64,000 nucleotides of DNA from Enchytraeus crypticus (GCA_905160935.1 CAJHZI010000304.1:127001-191000), one strand, 5' to 3'. Positions 31,904 to 43,135 are shown, numbered from the stretch's first letter. A program made the numbers and translations. The notes: generated from the sequence alone by a model not told the origin.

Positions 31904-33502
31904 CTAATTATCATCATCATTATCATCGTTTTCATCATCATCTTGATCGTCGTCACTCCCTTCAAAATAGTAGCGTGTTTTGAGTGAAGGACACTTGGCT
32001 CCATCATACTTATCTTTAATCATCTTTGTGGTCATTCTCAACCCCTCCAGTAAATGTTGTTCTCCATACTCCTGAGCCTCTCTGCTCTCTTCAGTGCCTC
32101 CAAGTTCAATTTCGCAGTCTCTTTTAATCTCGTCGTTTCTCAGCGCTTCACACAGTAACGTGACGGATTCACGGTTGATCTTTGGACATCCGTAAAGGTC
32201 AACCTTCTTTAGGTTTGGACACGCCTTTATCAGACTGATCAGTCCTTTGTTTCCTATGTTGGTGTACTGAGCTGTGAATCGCTGAAGTTTACACTGCTTG
32301 AATGTGGCGAGGCAGTTGTCTGTGATCTCATTACAACAGCTGATAGTTACATCAGTCAGGCGTGGACATTGACTAACCACGCCTCTCAACCCTACGTCAC
32401 TGACTCGTCTACTGTAATAATCATTGATAGGTATTACAGTCAAAACCTCTAATTGTCGACAACCTCGAGCTACTGCATGCAAAAGGTCATCGTGTAAAAG
32501 GCTGCAGAATCTCATCGTGAGACTTTTTAGTCCAGAGAAGTTTGATATCTTAAGAATTGCTTGACGGGACTTGGCTCTTCCTCTAATTGCTCCGCTCAAC
32601 TCCAGGACCTCGAGTGATTTACTGAAGGAAGCACCTGTGATGTATTGCACTGCTTGAGAAGAGAGTAGTGAGCAGTCGATCAGCACCAGTTCTTTCAGAT
32701 TTAGACAACGGGAGCAAAGGTGGGCTATGCCTTTGTTCCTCAGGCTGTAGAGTCTAATCAGTTTTAACGTCGTTAGTCCAGGACCGAATGATTTCATAAG
32801 CGTTCCTCCAACCCTGCTGTTGAACTCGATCGTTAGGTGAGTCAGCTTTGGACAACCTTCTACAATTCTCGTAAACCCTGCTTCAGATAGGGAGAGTCCC
32901 AGTATTGAGAGAACCTGCAGGTTCTGCAGTGTCGCCACACCTTGGAATCCGTGATCATTCACGGATATGATGTTGAGCTCCAGTTTACGTAGATGAGGAT
33001 TTCGCTCAGTTATCAGCAGTAGAGTACTGTTCGTGATGTCAAATGAAAGCGGTCCAGCGAGTCTGACTGACTTGAGGTTCACACAACCCTTCTCAATCAT
33101 TTCACGAATATCATCTTCGGCATCCTCACACTCTCCTCTATATGCTGGAAAGGGCGTTCCGTTAACCATCCCTCCGTTTAGATCTATCTCCCCTGTCCAC
33201 ATCTCATTCAGGTCGAAAGATTGTTTCAACTTCCACTGACGATTAGCAAGGTCTCTCCAGGTAGTACAAACCTGTGCCACCTTGATGAGGTCTGAAGCAG
33301 GAAGACGGTCAAAGATGAGATGCATCATGTCAGGGTTCAGTTTAAATATCGGAGCGTCCTGAACCTGACATGTTTCCTCGCTGTTGATTGAACTGACGTC
33401 ATTGCTTGCAGCGCTGATTCTATAATCTGATGAGTCCATTGTTGTTATTCCGATAAAACTGAACAAAAATATAAAATGCACTACTGTGAAATAATCATCC
33501 AT
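31904..33502 (-). CDS. F-box/LRR (FBXL-type) protein, copy 2
   Basis: Intact intronless ORF of 532 aa starting at an ATG (MDDYFTVVHFIFLF). It has the same layout as the other copies: hydrophobic N-terminus (residues about 4-20), F-box at about 53-91 (DMMHLIFDRLPASDLIKV and VCTTWRDLANRQW), LRRs (CPKLTHLTIEF, CLNLKELVLIDC, CPRLTDVTISCCNEITD, CPNLKKVDLYGCPKI), and an acidic tail GSDDDQDDDENDDNDDDN. Its N-terminal half is closest to pseudogene copy 3 (shared AGPLSF and SILGLS/SILGYS, EGC/RGC LRR). Predicted role: substrate recognition in an SCF ubiquitin ligase; substrate unknown. Downstream are GAT/ATC-rich codons that make the tail length unstable. Confidence 0.9.
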   Translation of the reverse strand: MDDYFTVVHFIFLFSFIGITTMDSSDYRISAASNDVSSINSEETCQVQDAPIFKLNPDMMHLIFDRLPASDLIKVAQVCTTWRDLANRQWKLKQSFDLNEMWTGEIDLNGGMVNGTPFPAYRGECEDAEDDIREMIEKGCVNLKSVRLAGPLSFDITNSTLLLITERNPHLRKLELNIISVNDHGFQGVATLQNLQVLSILGLSLSEAGFTRIVEGCPKLTHLTIEFNSRVGGTLMKSFGPGLTTLKLIRLYSLRNKGIAHLCSRCLNLKELVLIDCSLLSSQAVQYITGASFSKSLEVLELSGAIRGRAKSRQAILKISNFSGLKSLTMRFCSLLHDDLLHAVARGCRQLEVLTVIPINDYYSRRVSDVGLRGVVSQCPRLTDVTISCCNEITDNCLATFKQCKLQRFTAQYTNIGNKGLISLIKACPNLKKVDLYGCPKINRESVTLLCEALRNDEIKRDCEIELGGTEESREAQEYGEQHLLEGLRMTTKMIKDKYDGAKCPSLKTRYYFEGSDDDQDDDENDDNDDDN

Positions 33503-33960
33503 GATTTCATTTACAATTTTTAATTACACATGCTTAAACCGTTGTTTCCCGTAGTTGAAACTGAGAAATATGAATGAACTTATGAGAACAACGTGAAGAA
33601 AAAGGGAAGCCAAAGTCATGCTTTTCAGGTGTCATTGACTACATGTGGATGATCAAGAAATTTATAAAGGGGGGGGGGGTCGAAATTAATTGGGCACTGT
33701 CCACGCTTTTACTTACGCCTTCTCATTCTCCGGGACAGAGTTCAATGTCTGCTTACAATCTATTTACTCTTATATTATACAATTTTTAAAATCATCCACG
33801 CATTCTCCGGAACAGAGATTATTAATTAAATTTTTAACGCTGGACCTGAAAGGGGGACGGCCCCATCAGATCGTGAAATGTACTTAAACTATTTATTATG
33901 AAGAGCCGTAATTTGTGATGCAATTTATTTGTTGATCTATGGAGTGCTCTTTTTAGAACG
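33503..33960. promoter_or_regulatory. FBXL copy 2 upstream region
   Basis: Aligns with 45150-45625 (copy 3) closely, including TACACATGCTTAAACCGTTG and TTTATAAAGGGGGGGGGG. The G-run length differs among copies. No defined promoter motif. Confidence 0.4.
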
Positions 33961-34244
33961 TGGAAGCGGTAGAAGTGGGCAATTCTTAGTTTAAAAGTTA
34001 GAAACTAACATTTTGACTCATTCTTTAAGATACATTACAGTTTAACTAGTGTTGTTAGAACAATTCTAAAAATACTTTAAGTATAATTTAATGGTTAGTA
34101 AAAGTAAAAGGTACTTTATCCTTGAGATTAACTAATCCTTTTCTGCACATGAAAAGGTTAATTACTTTTAAACTTCAAAATACAAAAATTGCTATTTAGT
34201 TAGCGACGGACCGTCTCTAGAAGGCAGACTCCGTTTATGAATAG

Positions 34245-34248
<4 letters not shown>
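33961..34248. mobile_element. Internally deleted hAT end, unit 2, copy a
   Basis: Starts with the hAT left end (AGAAGTGGGCAATTCTTAGT), then at AAAGGTACTTTATCC jumps directly to TTGAGATTAACTAATCC, sequence that in the other units lies outside the right end. So about 2.2 kb of hAT interior and the right end are deleted. The same fused segment is repeated at 36055-36325. Confidence 0.65.
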
Positions 34249-34323
<75 letters not shown>

Positions 34324-34335
34324 TGTATATATATA
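34249..34335. repeat. (AT)n microsatellite
   Basis: About 75 bp of pure AT then TTCATGTATATATATA; it hosts the transposon at 34336. Confidence 0.95.
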
Positions 34336-35930
34336 CAGTGGCGTAGGAGCCGCGGGGGCAGGGTGGGCGACTGCCCCCGCTGCCCTCAGAATGTAGGGGC
34401 AAGCGGGGGCAAAAATTTGGCAAAAAAGGGGCAAAAGTGACCTTTTTAGTACTGATGAATTTCCTCTCCCCAGTGGCGCAATCAGCCCTGGCTAGACGAA
34501 TTCAGTCACTCGTGCCATTAGTCCTGATCCGTTTTTGTAGGGGGGGGGGTGGGGGGGGGATAGGAGTGGGCTGATAAAGTCACATAAATGTTGAATCGAG
34601 CCACCGGCAGAACAACGAAGCGCTTGTAGTAGTTTCAGTGCAAATTGTCTAAGTTTTACGATGCTACATCTAATTATAAAACTATTTGATTTTACTCAAG
34701 GCTTCCGCAGCCAACTCTTCAACTCTCGTAAAACATCCTAATCTTAAAGTTCAAAATCTCCCAGAACGAAGCTGAAAGTTGTTCATACGTTAAATGTTAC
34801 ACTCTAATTTATTTAATATAATGCGTATAAAGGTCATCGAAGTTAACTTGAAGTCGACCTATTAGATCGACTTCAAAAAGTGTTTTAAAACAATTAACAC
34901 AGCCATTGACACGCAATTAATAAGGACGTAAGGGCGCTCGCTATCTGGCTGAGAGTCTGAGTCGGTAGAATATTCTTTCTACTTTCATTCAGTTTTGTAC
35001 TTCCTTTGAAAGCATTATAGACACTAGATTGCGTTATAAAGTTTAAGAAATACAGCTAAGATATCATTTTCTTTATTTATATCATATAGGCTTAAAGTAA
35101 GCAAATACAATAAAATATATAGATGTAATTCATATATTAAATAGGCCTACTTAACTGAGGTTTCGTACAGTTTATGTTTATTTTAAGTCGTGTTTTGAGA
35201 AAATTTCAAATGTTTCATTTTAATGAGAATCTAAAAAGTTTAAGTATATGAATTTCTACGTTAGGCCTCATCCAACATCATAGTTGGATGTGGGACTGCA
35301 CCCATGACTATTTTGTGCTTATTGGTCAGATATCACGAATGATGAAGATGGTTTATAATTGAAAAGGTTTATTAATAACAAATTCAAAAAAGAAAAATAA
35401 TTCACTATAATTAATATAAGATGTTCTGAAAATCCATAGGCTTTCGAATTTTAAAAATCTCACTTCGGGGAGGGAGTGCAATACGAGCCCCTTCCCCGCA
35501 CCCCAACCGTTATAAGAATCCTACGGATTCATATAAGTTCTACAGTGTATAGCAATTACACAAGCTCTCTCTAGTCTTGTATTGCAGTAGGCCTATAACT
35601 GTAATGGATTAGAAAGGCTCTTGATTAAGAGCCTTTCTTTGTTTTTTGTTTATGATTGTATTTGAAAAAATATGTCTTGTACTAGCTCTAAATTTTATTT
35701 CAGTGACATTTTAATGGTTTAAAATTCTAGAAATAAAGGTCGACGCATACCTGTTAATTTACTTTGTGGTTTTGAAACAAAGCAAAATAAAGCTATTGCA
35801 TTACATCGCTTGTAAAAAGAAACCCGAATTAAAACATTGCCTTTTAAAACATGTAAGTGCCCTTTTAATTCTTCATGTGCCTTTTTTAAAAAACTCGCCC
35901 ACGCTGCCCTAAAGTGCTTCCTACGCCACT

Positions 35931-35931
<1 letters not shown>
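34336..35931. mobile_element. 1.6 kb non-autonomous DNA transposon
   Basis: Left end CAGTGGCGTAGGAGCCGCGG and right end, read inward, CAGTGGCGTAGGAAGCAC share a 14-bp terminal inverted repeat. It is inserted in an (AT)n tract, so the target duplication is masked (TATATATA possible on both sides). G-rich left subterminus (34355-34430) and an internal poly-G run (34541-34558). No transposase ORF. The CAGTGGCG termini suggest hAT, but this is inference. Confidence 0.8.

Positions 35932-35977
<46 letters not shown>
35932..35977. repeat. (AT)n microsatellite, right half
   Basis: Continuation of the AT tract interrupted by the transposon. Confidence 0.9.
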
Positions 35978-35981
<4 letters not shown>

Positions 35982-36054
35982 TTATTTATATTGGCCCTCC
36001 TATAGTATATTAAAGCGAGAGAGAGAGGAGAGAAAGAGGTATATAGTAATTTAA

Positions 36055-36322
36055 AGGAGAGGCAGTTCTAAGTTTAAAAGTTAGAAACTAACACTTTGAC
36101 TGATTCTTTAAGATACATTAAAGTTTAACAAGTGTTGTAAGAGCAATTCTAAAAATTCTTTAAGTATAATTTAATGGTTAGTAAAAGTAAAAGGTACTTT
36201 ATCCTTGAGATTAACTGATTCTTTTCTGCACACGAAAGGATTAATTACTTTTAAACTGGAAAATAAAAGATTGCTATTTAGTTAGCGACGGACCGTCTCT
36301 AGAAAGCAAACTCCGTTTATGA

Positions 36323-36325
<3 letters not shown>
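36055..36325. mobile_element. Internally deleted hAT end, unit 2, copy b
   Basis: Repeats 33961-34248 (GGCAGTTCTAAGTTTAAAAG through AGCAAACTCCGTTTATGAAT) with few mismatches, including the same deletion junction. It therefore arose by local tandem duplication after the deletion, and the transposon at 34336-35931 entered the spacer afterwards or independently. Confidence 0.7.
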
Positions 36326-36370
<45 letters not shown>

Positions 36371-36660
36371 TTATATATATATACATGTATGTATGTATAT
36401 TCATAAACGGAGTCTGCTTTCTTGATACATACATACATACATGAATTAACGCATCACCTAAACCTGTTCCTAAGAAAGCTAGCGCACCAAAAAATGGTTT
36501 GAAATCAAAATCAGAAATTGTCGTGCAAGTTGCACCGCTTCGCAATGGAAGCAACCATAGTCTTTCAGGGCCTCTCTTGGCTCAGTTTAAGAATCTATAT
36601 TTTAAGAATCTATAGTTTAAGAATATATATATATATATATATATTGGCCCTGCCCCTTGG
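36326..36660. other. AT microsatellites and a protein-like fragment
   Basis: Two (AT)n tracts (36326-36400, 36621-36645). Between them is a short inverted copy of TTCATAAACGGAGTCTGCTT and, at 36444-36588, an open plus-strand segment reading ASPKPVPKKASAPKNG and EIVVQVAPLRNGSNHSLSG. I do not recognise it. It is absent from the other units, so it may be captured DNA. Confidence 0.35.
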
Positions 36661-38240
36661 TATATTAAAGCGAGAGAGAGAGGAGAGAGAGAGAGAGATA
36701 GTAAAGGAGAGAGAGAAAATATTTTAATTGTTCATTTCAAGAGTTAAAATATTGCAGAGATTCTGAAGTTTGATAAAGCGGACATGCACAAAACTTGCGA
36801 AAGTCAACAAAGGCACCTACATACATAGGCCTAATTGTCGTAGTGAAGAAGAGAGATTGCTACAGTGCACGTAGCCTAGGCTATACTTGATCAATAGCTT
36901 TAGTTCTTGCGTCAGTCAGCTAAAAGTTCGTAAAGGTTTTTAACAACTGATTTTTCAAAATTTATTATAGGCCTACATGCTTAAAGCGTCATAATTAGAA
37001 AGTCATAGCTGAAATACATTGCTGAAGTTAGACTACAGAAATCTTGAGAAACTTGAAATAACACTTACCTATAGTCCTATATCGTCGCGAAGAAGAGAAT
37101 TTTTGCAATGTTCGTATATCAAATGAAAACTTGTCGTATTGCTGTCGTCAATCGTCTGTATCCGATGAAAATTCTTGAATGAAGTTTTACAAATAATTTG
37201 GCTTTATTTCTTGGGAGATCCAGAGTCATAAAACATAAAGATTACTTTCAAACTTTAACCCAATGAAAATGAATATTCTAGACTTCTCAACCAATCAGAG
37301 ATCAGGGCGCTTCAATAAAACTAACAATGAAACTCGTAAAATCCTGCGTAAAAGTCATTAAGTCACCGTTCACGTGACGACGCTACAGCTGATTGTCGTT
37401 GTTTCGAAACAATGCATTGACCACAGTGATAAACACAAGAAAAATTATAAAATGTTCCTTAATTTTAAATCTGTATTGGCATTTTCCCCGTAGAAACTGA
37501 TGATTACATACCGCTGGAAAACATTTTACATTTCCTATCTTCTCATAAGAAAGAAACACTTTGAAAACGATTTTCTGCTTTTAAAATCAAAATCTAGTAC
37601 CGATAATGCAGAAACAGCATTTGTTTATTAACACACTGCCTCCGGCCTTCATCTCTTATTGTCTGTTTACTTATTTTCTGTTGTCTGTATCGGTCAACCT
37701 TGACAGGGAATCGTCACACATTTGCGGTGAATTAACAGACATAGTAGCCTAAGCCAGTAAGCCTATGCCGTTATTTCAACCATACCCATGGTAGGCCAAT
37801 TTACCGACTTCCATTGTCATTATATAACGACGACGGTAACAGCGCAATTAGAAAGAAAGACCGGTCACTCTTCAAGTAGCTCCATAGTAAAAATCCCTGC
37901 CTTCGTTCTCCGTTACGCCGCATAAAATAACTTCACATGTCTAATATGGATTCTGATCATCTGATGTGGTTTCTCTACAATATTTGTGTTCCAGGAATTT
38001 CTTGAAGAAGGGGCTCGAATTCTTCTTGAAGGTGTTCACATTCTTGACATGAAATCATAGGTTATTCTTATATTTTCTTACCTTTTTCCTTCAGAAATAA
38101 ACTGACTGCCTTTTTAGTTTTTCCCTTAGTTCAACTTTAGTCGATCAGAAGTTCAACTTTTTCTTTAGTTCATCTTGATGGCGTAGGCTGTCAGACAACA
38201 TCTATAGCCTAAACTATATATAATGTCTCGGTAACGAAAT
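36661..38240. other. Conserved non-coding block, unit 2
   Basis: Counterpart of 10230-11929. It keeps CCAATCAGAGATCAGGGCGC (about 37292), TTCACGTGACGACGCTACAG and the paired GAAGAAGAG words. No ORF conserved with the other units. Confidence 0.55.
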
Positions 38241-38475
38241 TGTAACGTTATGAAGTTTTAAATTAGGCTACAGTTCCTGGGGGTGAACTGAACTCTCCTG
38301 GCTTCGAATCCCAGCCGCGCAGATCTGAGAGTAATATATCCGACATTCATTGGACTGGTTATACGAAAGTGAAAATTGACTAAACTAAACATGAGGTAGG
38401 CTATTAAAAGTGTTAGAATTCAAAGTACGGGATCATTTCACTATAATGCGCGTTTTTAATTTTTCAATCAAGCAA
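38241..38475 (+). mobile_element. SINE family A, unit 2 copy
   Basis: GTAACGTTATGAAGTTTTAA head, GGCTTCGAATCCCAGCCGCG B-box region, GATCATTTCACTATAATGCG tail. Confidence 0.75.
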
Positions 38476-38837
38476 AATGAAAAAAAACTAAGTGAAACAA
38501 AGAGTGTGTAACCAAGCCTGAGCATTGGAGTCTGTCATGGGGAGCCTATGCAAAAACCAAGTAATCGACCTAAGGAGGTATGGGCCCCGTGAATCCCCAC
38601 TGCCTACAATTAAACTTGTATTCCATGTTATTCTGCCTTTGTAAATACTCTTAATTTGTATAATAGTTTCATGAATGGGCCAATATATAGTTTATTTTCA
38701 TTATATGATTATTTTGCATATTAAAAAGAAGAACAGATAGGCCTATCTAGAGCTTTCTATTATTGCTTGCGCATTAGCCTACAGTCTGTTATTGTAATTA
38801 GGCCTATAGGCCTCTATATTATATTATGAATTTCATG

Positions 38838-39035
38838 TCTCTCTCTCTTCAGTGCACTGCCAAGTTTCAGATTCAAGGTACATACTGTATATTCATACTC
38901 AAAATCTGCTTTCACACTCCATAAGAGCACTCCTTAGATCAACAAGTTAATCCCTTCACAAAGTCTATGCCTTAGCCATGCATCCCTGACATCATCCCTT
39001 AATGATGAAACGGACGTTAAACCTTTATTATAATT
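38838..39035 (-). mobile_element. SINE D-type 3' segment, unit 2 copy
   Basis: Same composite as 12532-12760: TTCAGTGCACTGCC, CTCCATAAGAGCACTCCTTA, then CCTGACATCATCCCTTAATG. The (CT)n is only about 10 bp here against 42 bp in unit 1. Confidence 0.6.
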
Positions 39036-39084
39036 TTTACCCCGGTGTAAAGAATCTAGGGTTTGATAAAAACGATTCACGCAA

Positions 39085-39205
39085 TACGTGCTGAATCGCC
39101 GCCCGGCTACTGGAGGTCATCAATCGGCTTAAAGGAATTGTTGAAGCAGACTGCATTAAATCTCTGCAAAGTCATGGAAAGCCTTTGCCAAAGAAATGAG
39201 GTCTA
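39085..39205 (-). mobile_element. LINE C-terminal relic, unit 2, copy a
   Basis: A second, shorter copy of the LINE tail (shared CAGACTGCATTAAATCTCTG and CGATTCACGCAATACGTGCT). It ends in a TTATTATTATT tract, while copy b follows 600 bp later, so unit 2 has a partial duplication absent from unit 1. Confidence 0.55.
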
Positions 39206-39564
39206 TTATTATTATTTTATTATTATTATTATACCTTATGTAGCCTATTGAATTCTATTAAAAAATAAATATATAAATAGGCTTAGGCCTATTTGCCTAT
39301 AGGCCTCATGTGAAATTTTTCATAATTTAAGGGATTAGCCCCATCAATCGATCAAATGTACTAAATGTTTCGTGTGTTTTTCTTAGTTAATAGCTATTTT
39401 CCCCTCGTTAAGTCTAAACCCTTTCAAATGTTAAATTATGAGCTGAATTATTCTGTTCCTTTGATAGACAGATGTGAACTTAAAATAAACTGGTATTTAA
39501 AATTTTTAACGAATACTTATAAGAAAAGTGATGCTGTTAGTAATTTGAATACTTAGGCCTCCTG

Positions 39565-40010
39565 GTGGCGGAGTTAATAACAAATGTGCTAATTAGCTAA
39601 ATGCTTCTGTCCGAAACCTCGCTAGAACCGTTTAGATCTGACGTTTCACATGTGTTAGTGAGACAGACGTTAATCTTTAAATTATTGCTCATATTCACCC
39701 CGGATATTAAGAACCCGAGGTTTGATAGACAACATTCAAGTAACACGTGTTGAGTCGCCGCCCGTCTACTCTAGGTCATCTAGCGGCTTTAAAGAATTGC
39801 TAAAGCAGACTGCATTAAATCTTTGTAAAGTTATGGATGGCTATTGCCAAAGAAATGAGGTCTCTCGCTTATCGCCGATTTTCTCTGCAATAAGTTTGTC
39901 TATGTCATTAATTAATGAAGTCAACTCCATCGGGATTCATGGAGCCCGCGGTTTCAATGGCCACTGGAACAACTTCATACCCTAAGGACAGATCAGGGTA
40001 TTTATTAATT
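39565..40010 (-). mobile_element. LINE C-terminal relic, unit 2, copy b
   Basis: The minus strand reads KYPDLSLGYEVVPVAIETAG, SMNPDGVDFIN, KLIAEKIGDKRETSFLWQ, stop, PSITLQRFNAVCF. It is less damaged than unit 1's copy (one stop, no frameshift up to this point), and matches the conserved end of a LINE reverse transcriptase. Confidence 0.68.
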
Positions 40011-40514
40011 TTCTTCTTCTTAGTATTATTATTATCAATGTTTTTAATATTTTTATTGCAATAAGATCTAATGGAGTTACGGAGTAACAACCGAATGACC
40101 AGACTTGTAATACAGAGCACCTCATTCGAATATAGAATAACTGACATTTACACACACGCTCCTCATATACCCTGAAACAGGCACACATCCTGCTGTCACG
40201 CAATCCGTTAAAAGAATAAAGGGCGCAATTTACATTACACAAGTAGCCTAATAATTCAAGTGTCAGTAAAGTTTGATGTAGGAAAGCGAGGGGCGCGAAT
40301 ATGGAACCTATAGAAGCTGTGGTCCTGCCTTTAGATAACACTTATAGGGCGAAAGAGAAAGAGCGAGTTAGAACGGGACATCATAGTCTAATAAAATGTA
40401 AATAGAATAAAAGCTGGTGATATGATGGTGTTCTAATTACATCATAATTTCTCTGATTGAGAGAATATTTATTGTAACATAATACATTGAATGCAACATG
40501 AAAATTGCGGAAAG
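40011..40514. other. Unit 2/unit 3 junction
   Basis: A 119-codon open minus-strand frame (39982-40341) overlaps the LINE relic and shows no known motif. Not present in unit 1. Homology to the left edge of unit 1 (683 onward) starts at about 40520. Confidence 0.35.
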
Positions 40515-40547
40515 AGAATTTTTAAGTTCAAAATAAACTGAAGGTGA

Positions 40548-40880
40548 GAAATAAAAGAAGCCTCTGTATTTATAAGAGAGGGTCCATATAGATAAAGGAA
40601 GCCCCTGTATTTACATGAGGGGCCTATATGCATAAAGGAAACCTCTGTATAAACATGAGGGGTCTATACGGATAAATGAAACCTCTGCATTTATATGAGA
40701 GGATGTATACAGATAAAGGAAGCCTCTATACATATATGAAAGAATCTATAATCTATATAGATAAAGGAAGCCTCTATATTTCCATGAAACGGCCTATACT
40801 GCTAGAGGAAGTATCAGTATTTACGTGATCTATATAGTTAAAGACTTAAAGGAAGTCTCTCTGTATAAATGAGAGGATCT
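40548..40880. repeat. 40-bp minisatellite, unit 3 copy
   Basis: Paralogous to 683-1000: GAAGCCTCTGTATTTATAAG and GAGAGGGTCCATATAGATAA, about eight degenerate units. Confidence 0.85.
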
Positions 40881-40949
40881 GTAAATTTTTTCATTATGAC
40901 TGCATCGTCCAATCAGTGACTTGACCATGAGGTTGACCATAACGCCAAC

Positions 40950-41180
40950 AATGTCTTAGTAGCGCAAGAATAACTTCATGAAGTTTTAAATGACAGATCC
41001 TGAGGTGAATTGAACTCTCGCGAATGCGAATCCCAGCCGCGCTAATCTGAGAGTAAAATCTCGGATATTCACCGGACTGGTTACACGGAAAATGTAATAA
41101 ATTGCCTATCGGTTTAAAATTGTGGTATTAAAAAGTGATAGATATCAACATAGTTGATCATTTTACTATATTGCGTGTTT
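40950..41180 (+). mobile_element. SINE family A, unit 3 left copy
   Basis: Paralogous to 1105-1315. A-box-like TAGCGCAAGAATAACTTCAT is mutated; TATCAACATAGTTGATC is kept. Confidence 0.72.
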
Positions 41181-41484
41181 ACTTTTTTTACTAACAAATG
41201 TAAGTTGCTTGCTTTAAGCAACTTTCCACAGTGGCGCTACAAGTGCATCTAGTTCTATGCTCGATTTAATAGAACAGTTTTGATTTTCTTCTGTAAGCAA
41301 TAAAGGGATAGATCAAACTGCCGCAGTCTGACGGGAAGATTATTCCAAACAGTTGGTCTAGATATGTTGTATTACCGCGCACCCATATTTATTCCAGCCC
41401 GTGGAACGAAGAGAATTCCAGATTGAACAGAGCTCGAGATCTTGCGCTCCTCCAACCTAGGCACTGATACGCAAGTATAAAGCT

Positions 41485-41615
41485 GGTAAAGCTAAGGTTA
41501 ACGTCAGTTTCCACACTCGAAAGCGATGTCAGTGACGGGTGAGCCCAAAAACCCGCAACTACTGATCCGCGGTCGAATTCCTTACCGGCTCCGCTACTGG
41601 CTCCAGCCGAGTATC
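41485..41615 (-). mobile_element. SINE family B, unit 3 left copy
   Basis: Paralogous to 1640-1780: CTCGAAAGCGATGTCAGTGA and GATCCGCGGTCGAATTCCTT. Confidence 0.72.
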
Positions 41616-41759
41616 AGTTAGGTATAGAGGCGCCTGGTTGTGTAGACAAGGGATTAACCCTAACCCTCTTACTCTCTTTTTATCTTTATAACTCTCTCCC
41701 ACTCCCATTATATTCCCCCCCCCTCTCTCTCTCTCCTGTTATGTGAACTACAGTATGGC

Positions 41760-41915
41760 TGCTTTGTTCTGTGAGCTATATCTTCATCTATCGATTCATC
41801 TATCCATCTATCCATCTATTCATCTATCCATCGATTCATCTATACATCGATTCATCTATCCATCCATCCATCCATCCATCCATCCATCCATCCATCCATC
41901 CATCTATCTATCTAA
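41760..41915. repeat. ATCC/ATCT microsatellite
   Basis: Short mixed array at the position of the long (ATCT)n of unit 1. Confidence 0.95.
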
Positions 41916-42174
41916 TCACATGGGTTTCCTAGCATGTGATTAACTTGGGCCATGGTCACATGGGTCCAGGATGGTATTCCCTTCAGGTTATACAAATCTG
42001 GATCCACTATATGTCGATCCACTATATGCTCGGATCTTGCAGTTCTGCTTGGAATCAAACTGTCATCTAAAGAGTTTTCAACTTTTCATAGAATACTCAT
42101 TGAAAATTGACCTACATTCGGGACCAATATAGAAATTTCAGTTGGAGAGTGGATGGATTGGCGAGGAATATAAG

Positions 42175-42175
<1 letters not shown>

Positions 42176-42267
<92 letters not shown>

Positions 42268-42281
42268 ATGTATATATATAT

Positions 42282-42322
<41 letters not shown>

Positions 42323-42346
42323 TGTATATATTTATATATATATATA
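42176..42346. repeat. (CT)n-(AT)n compound microsatellite
   Basis: CT 42176-42218, then AT with ATACATGTATGTATAT variants; provides the TA target for the adjacent mariner. Confidence 0.95.
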
Positions 42347-43135
42347 CACTGTGAGTCATAAAAAACATGTGCGCAGTATTTCATCCACAACTTTGACATT
42401 TGTGAACGGATTTTGAAAATTGTTTCAGAATTATAAAGTAGAAGAAAAGTGTCAATCTTAAATCTAGTTTTTGTGACAATTCCGGTATATTTTACACAAT
42501 AACAGACGATTTTACAAACATAGTCTGTCTTTGTTTAAATTTTAAAATGGTGTTTACTAAAGCAGATTAAGAGTTCACAAAAATTTGTACTTCTTAAAGG
42601 GTTGTGGCTCACATTGGTTGATTGCCGAATTTCCAACAAAAAAACTGGATTCTGGGAGGGCCAGATTGCTTATTAAAGAAATTACACCGAAAAGAAGAAA
42701 ATAAATAACGTGGACGAGTTGAAGCAACGCCTGGTGGACGTTTGGCAAGACATGAAGCAATCTGTCATTGATAAAGCAATAGATGAGTGGCGCAAGCGTC
42801 TCCGAGCTTGTATTCCAGCTAACGTAGGGCACTTTGAGCATAATTAAGCTTTGACAGTTGACAGTAGCTGTATAACACTGTTTGTTTCGCTTTTTGTTAA
42901 GCCACGAATTTGTAAATATTCTGTAGCGATTGATTTACTTAAGCTGAATATTTTCAGTCGCGCATATTTTCAAGCACTGCTTCAACGCAAAAATAATAAT
43001 TAACAGAGTCACTTAACGTTATTTTATAGCAAATGTGTTCCTGATTATACCTATGCAAAAATGTAAAAAATCGGTTCACTAATACCAAAGTTATGGGCGA
43101 AAGACTGCGCACATGCCTTTTTTTGACTCACAGTG
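42347..43135 (+). mobile_element. Tc1/mariner element, internally deleted
   Basis: Terminal inverted repeats of about 65 bp begin CACTGTGAGTCA at both ends (left continues TAAAAAACATGTGCGCAGTA; right, read inward, AAAAAAGGCATGTGCGCAGT). It is flanked by TA on both sides. Total 789 bp, about half the usual 1.3 kb. The plus strand keeps the N-terminal helix-turn-helix start (MVFTKAD at 42547, then damaged) fused to the transposase C-terminus (VDELKQRLVDVWQDMKQSVI, AIDEWRKRLRACI, GHFEHN). The catalytic DDE core is deleted, so it is non-autonomous. Confidence 0.9.

Noticed and set aside
39982-40341. 119-codon minus-strand ORF
   Set aside because: Overlaps the LINE relic, has no recognisable motif and is absent from the other units.
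42018-42055. 5' half of a 5S gene in plus orientation (CGGATCTTGCAGTTCTGC; better at 51310 with CAGTTAAGC)
   Set aside because: Only about 18 bases resemble 5S, with gaps; too weak to separate from chance.
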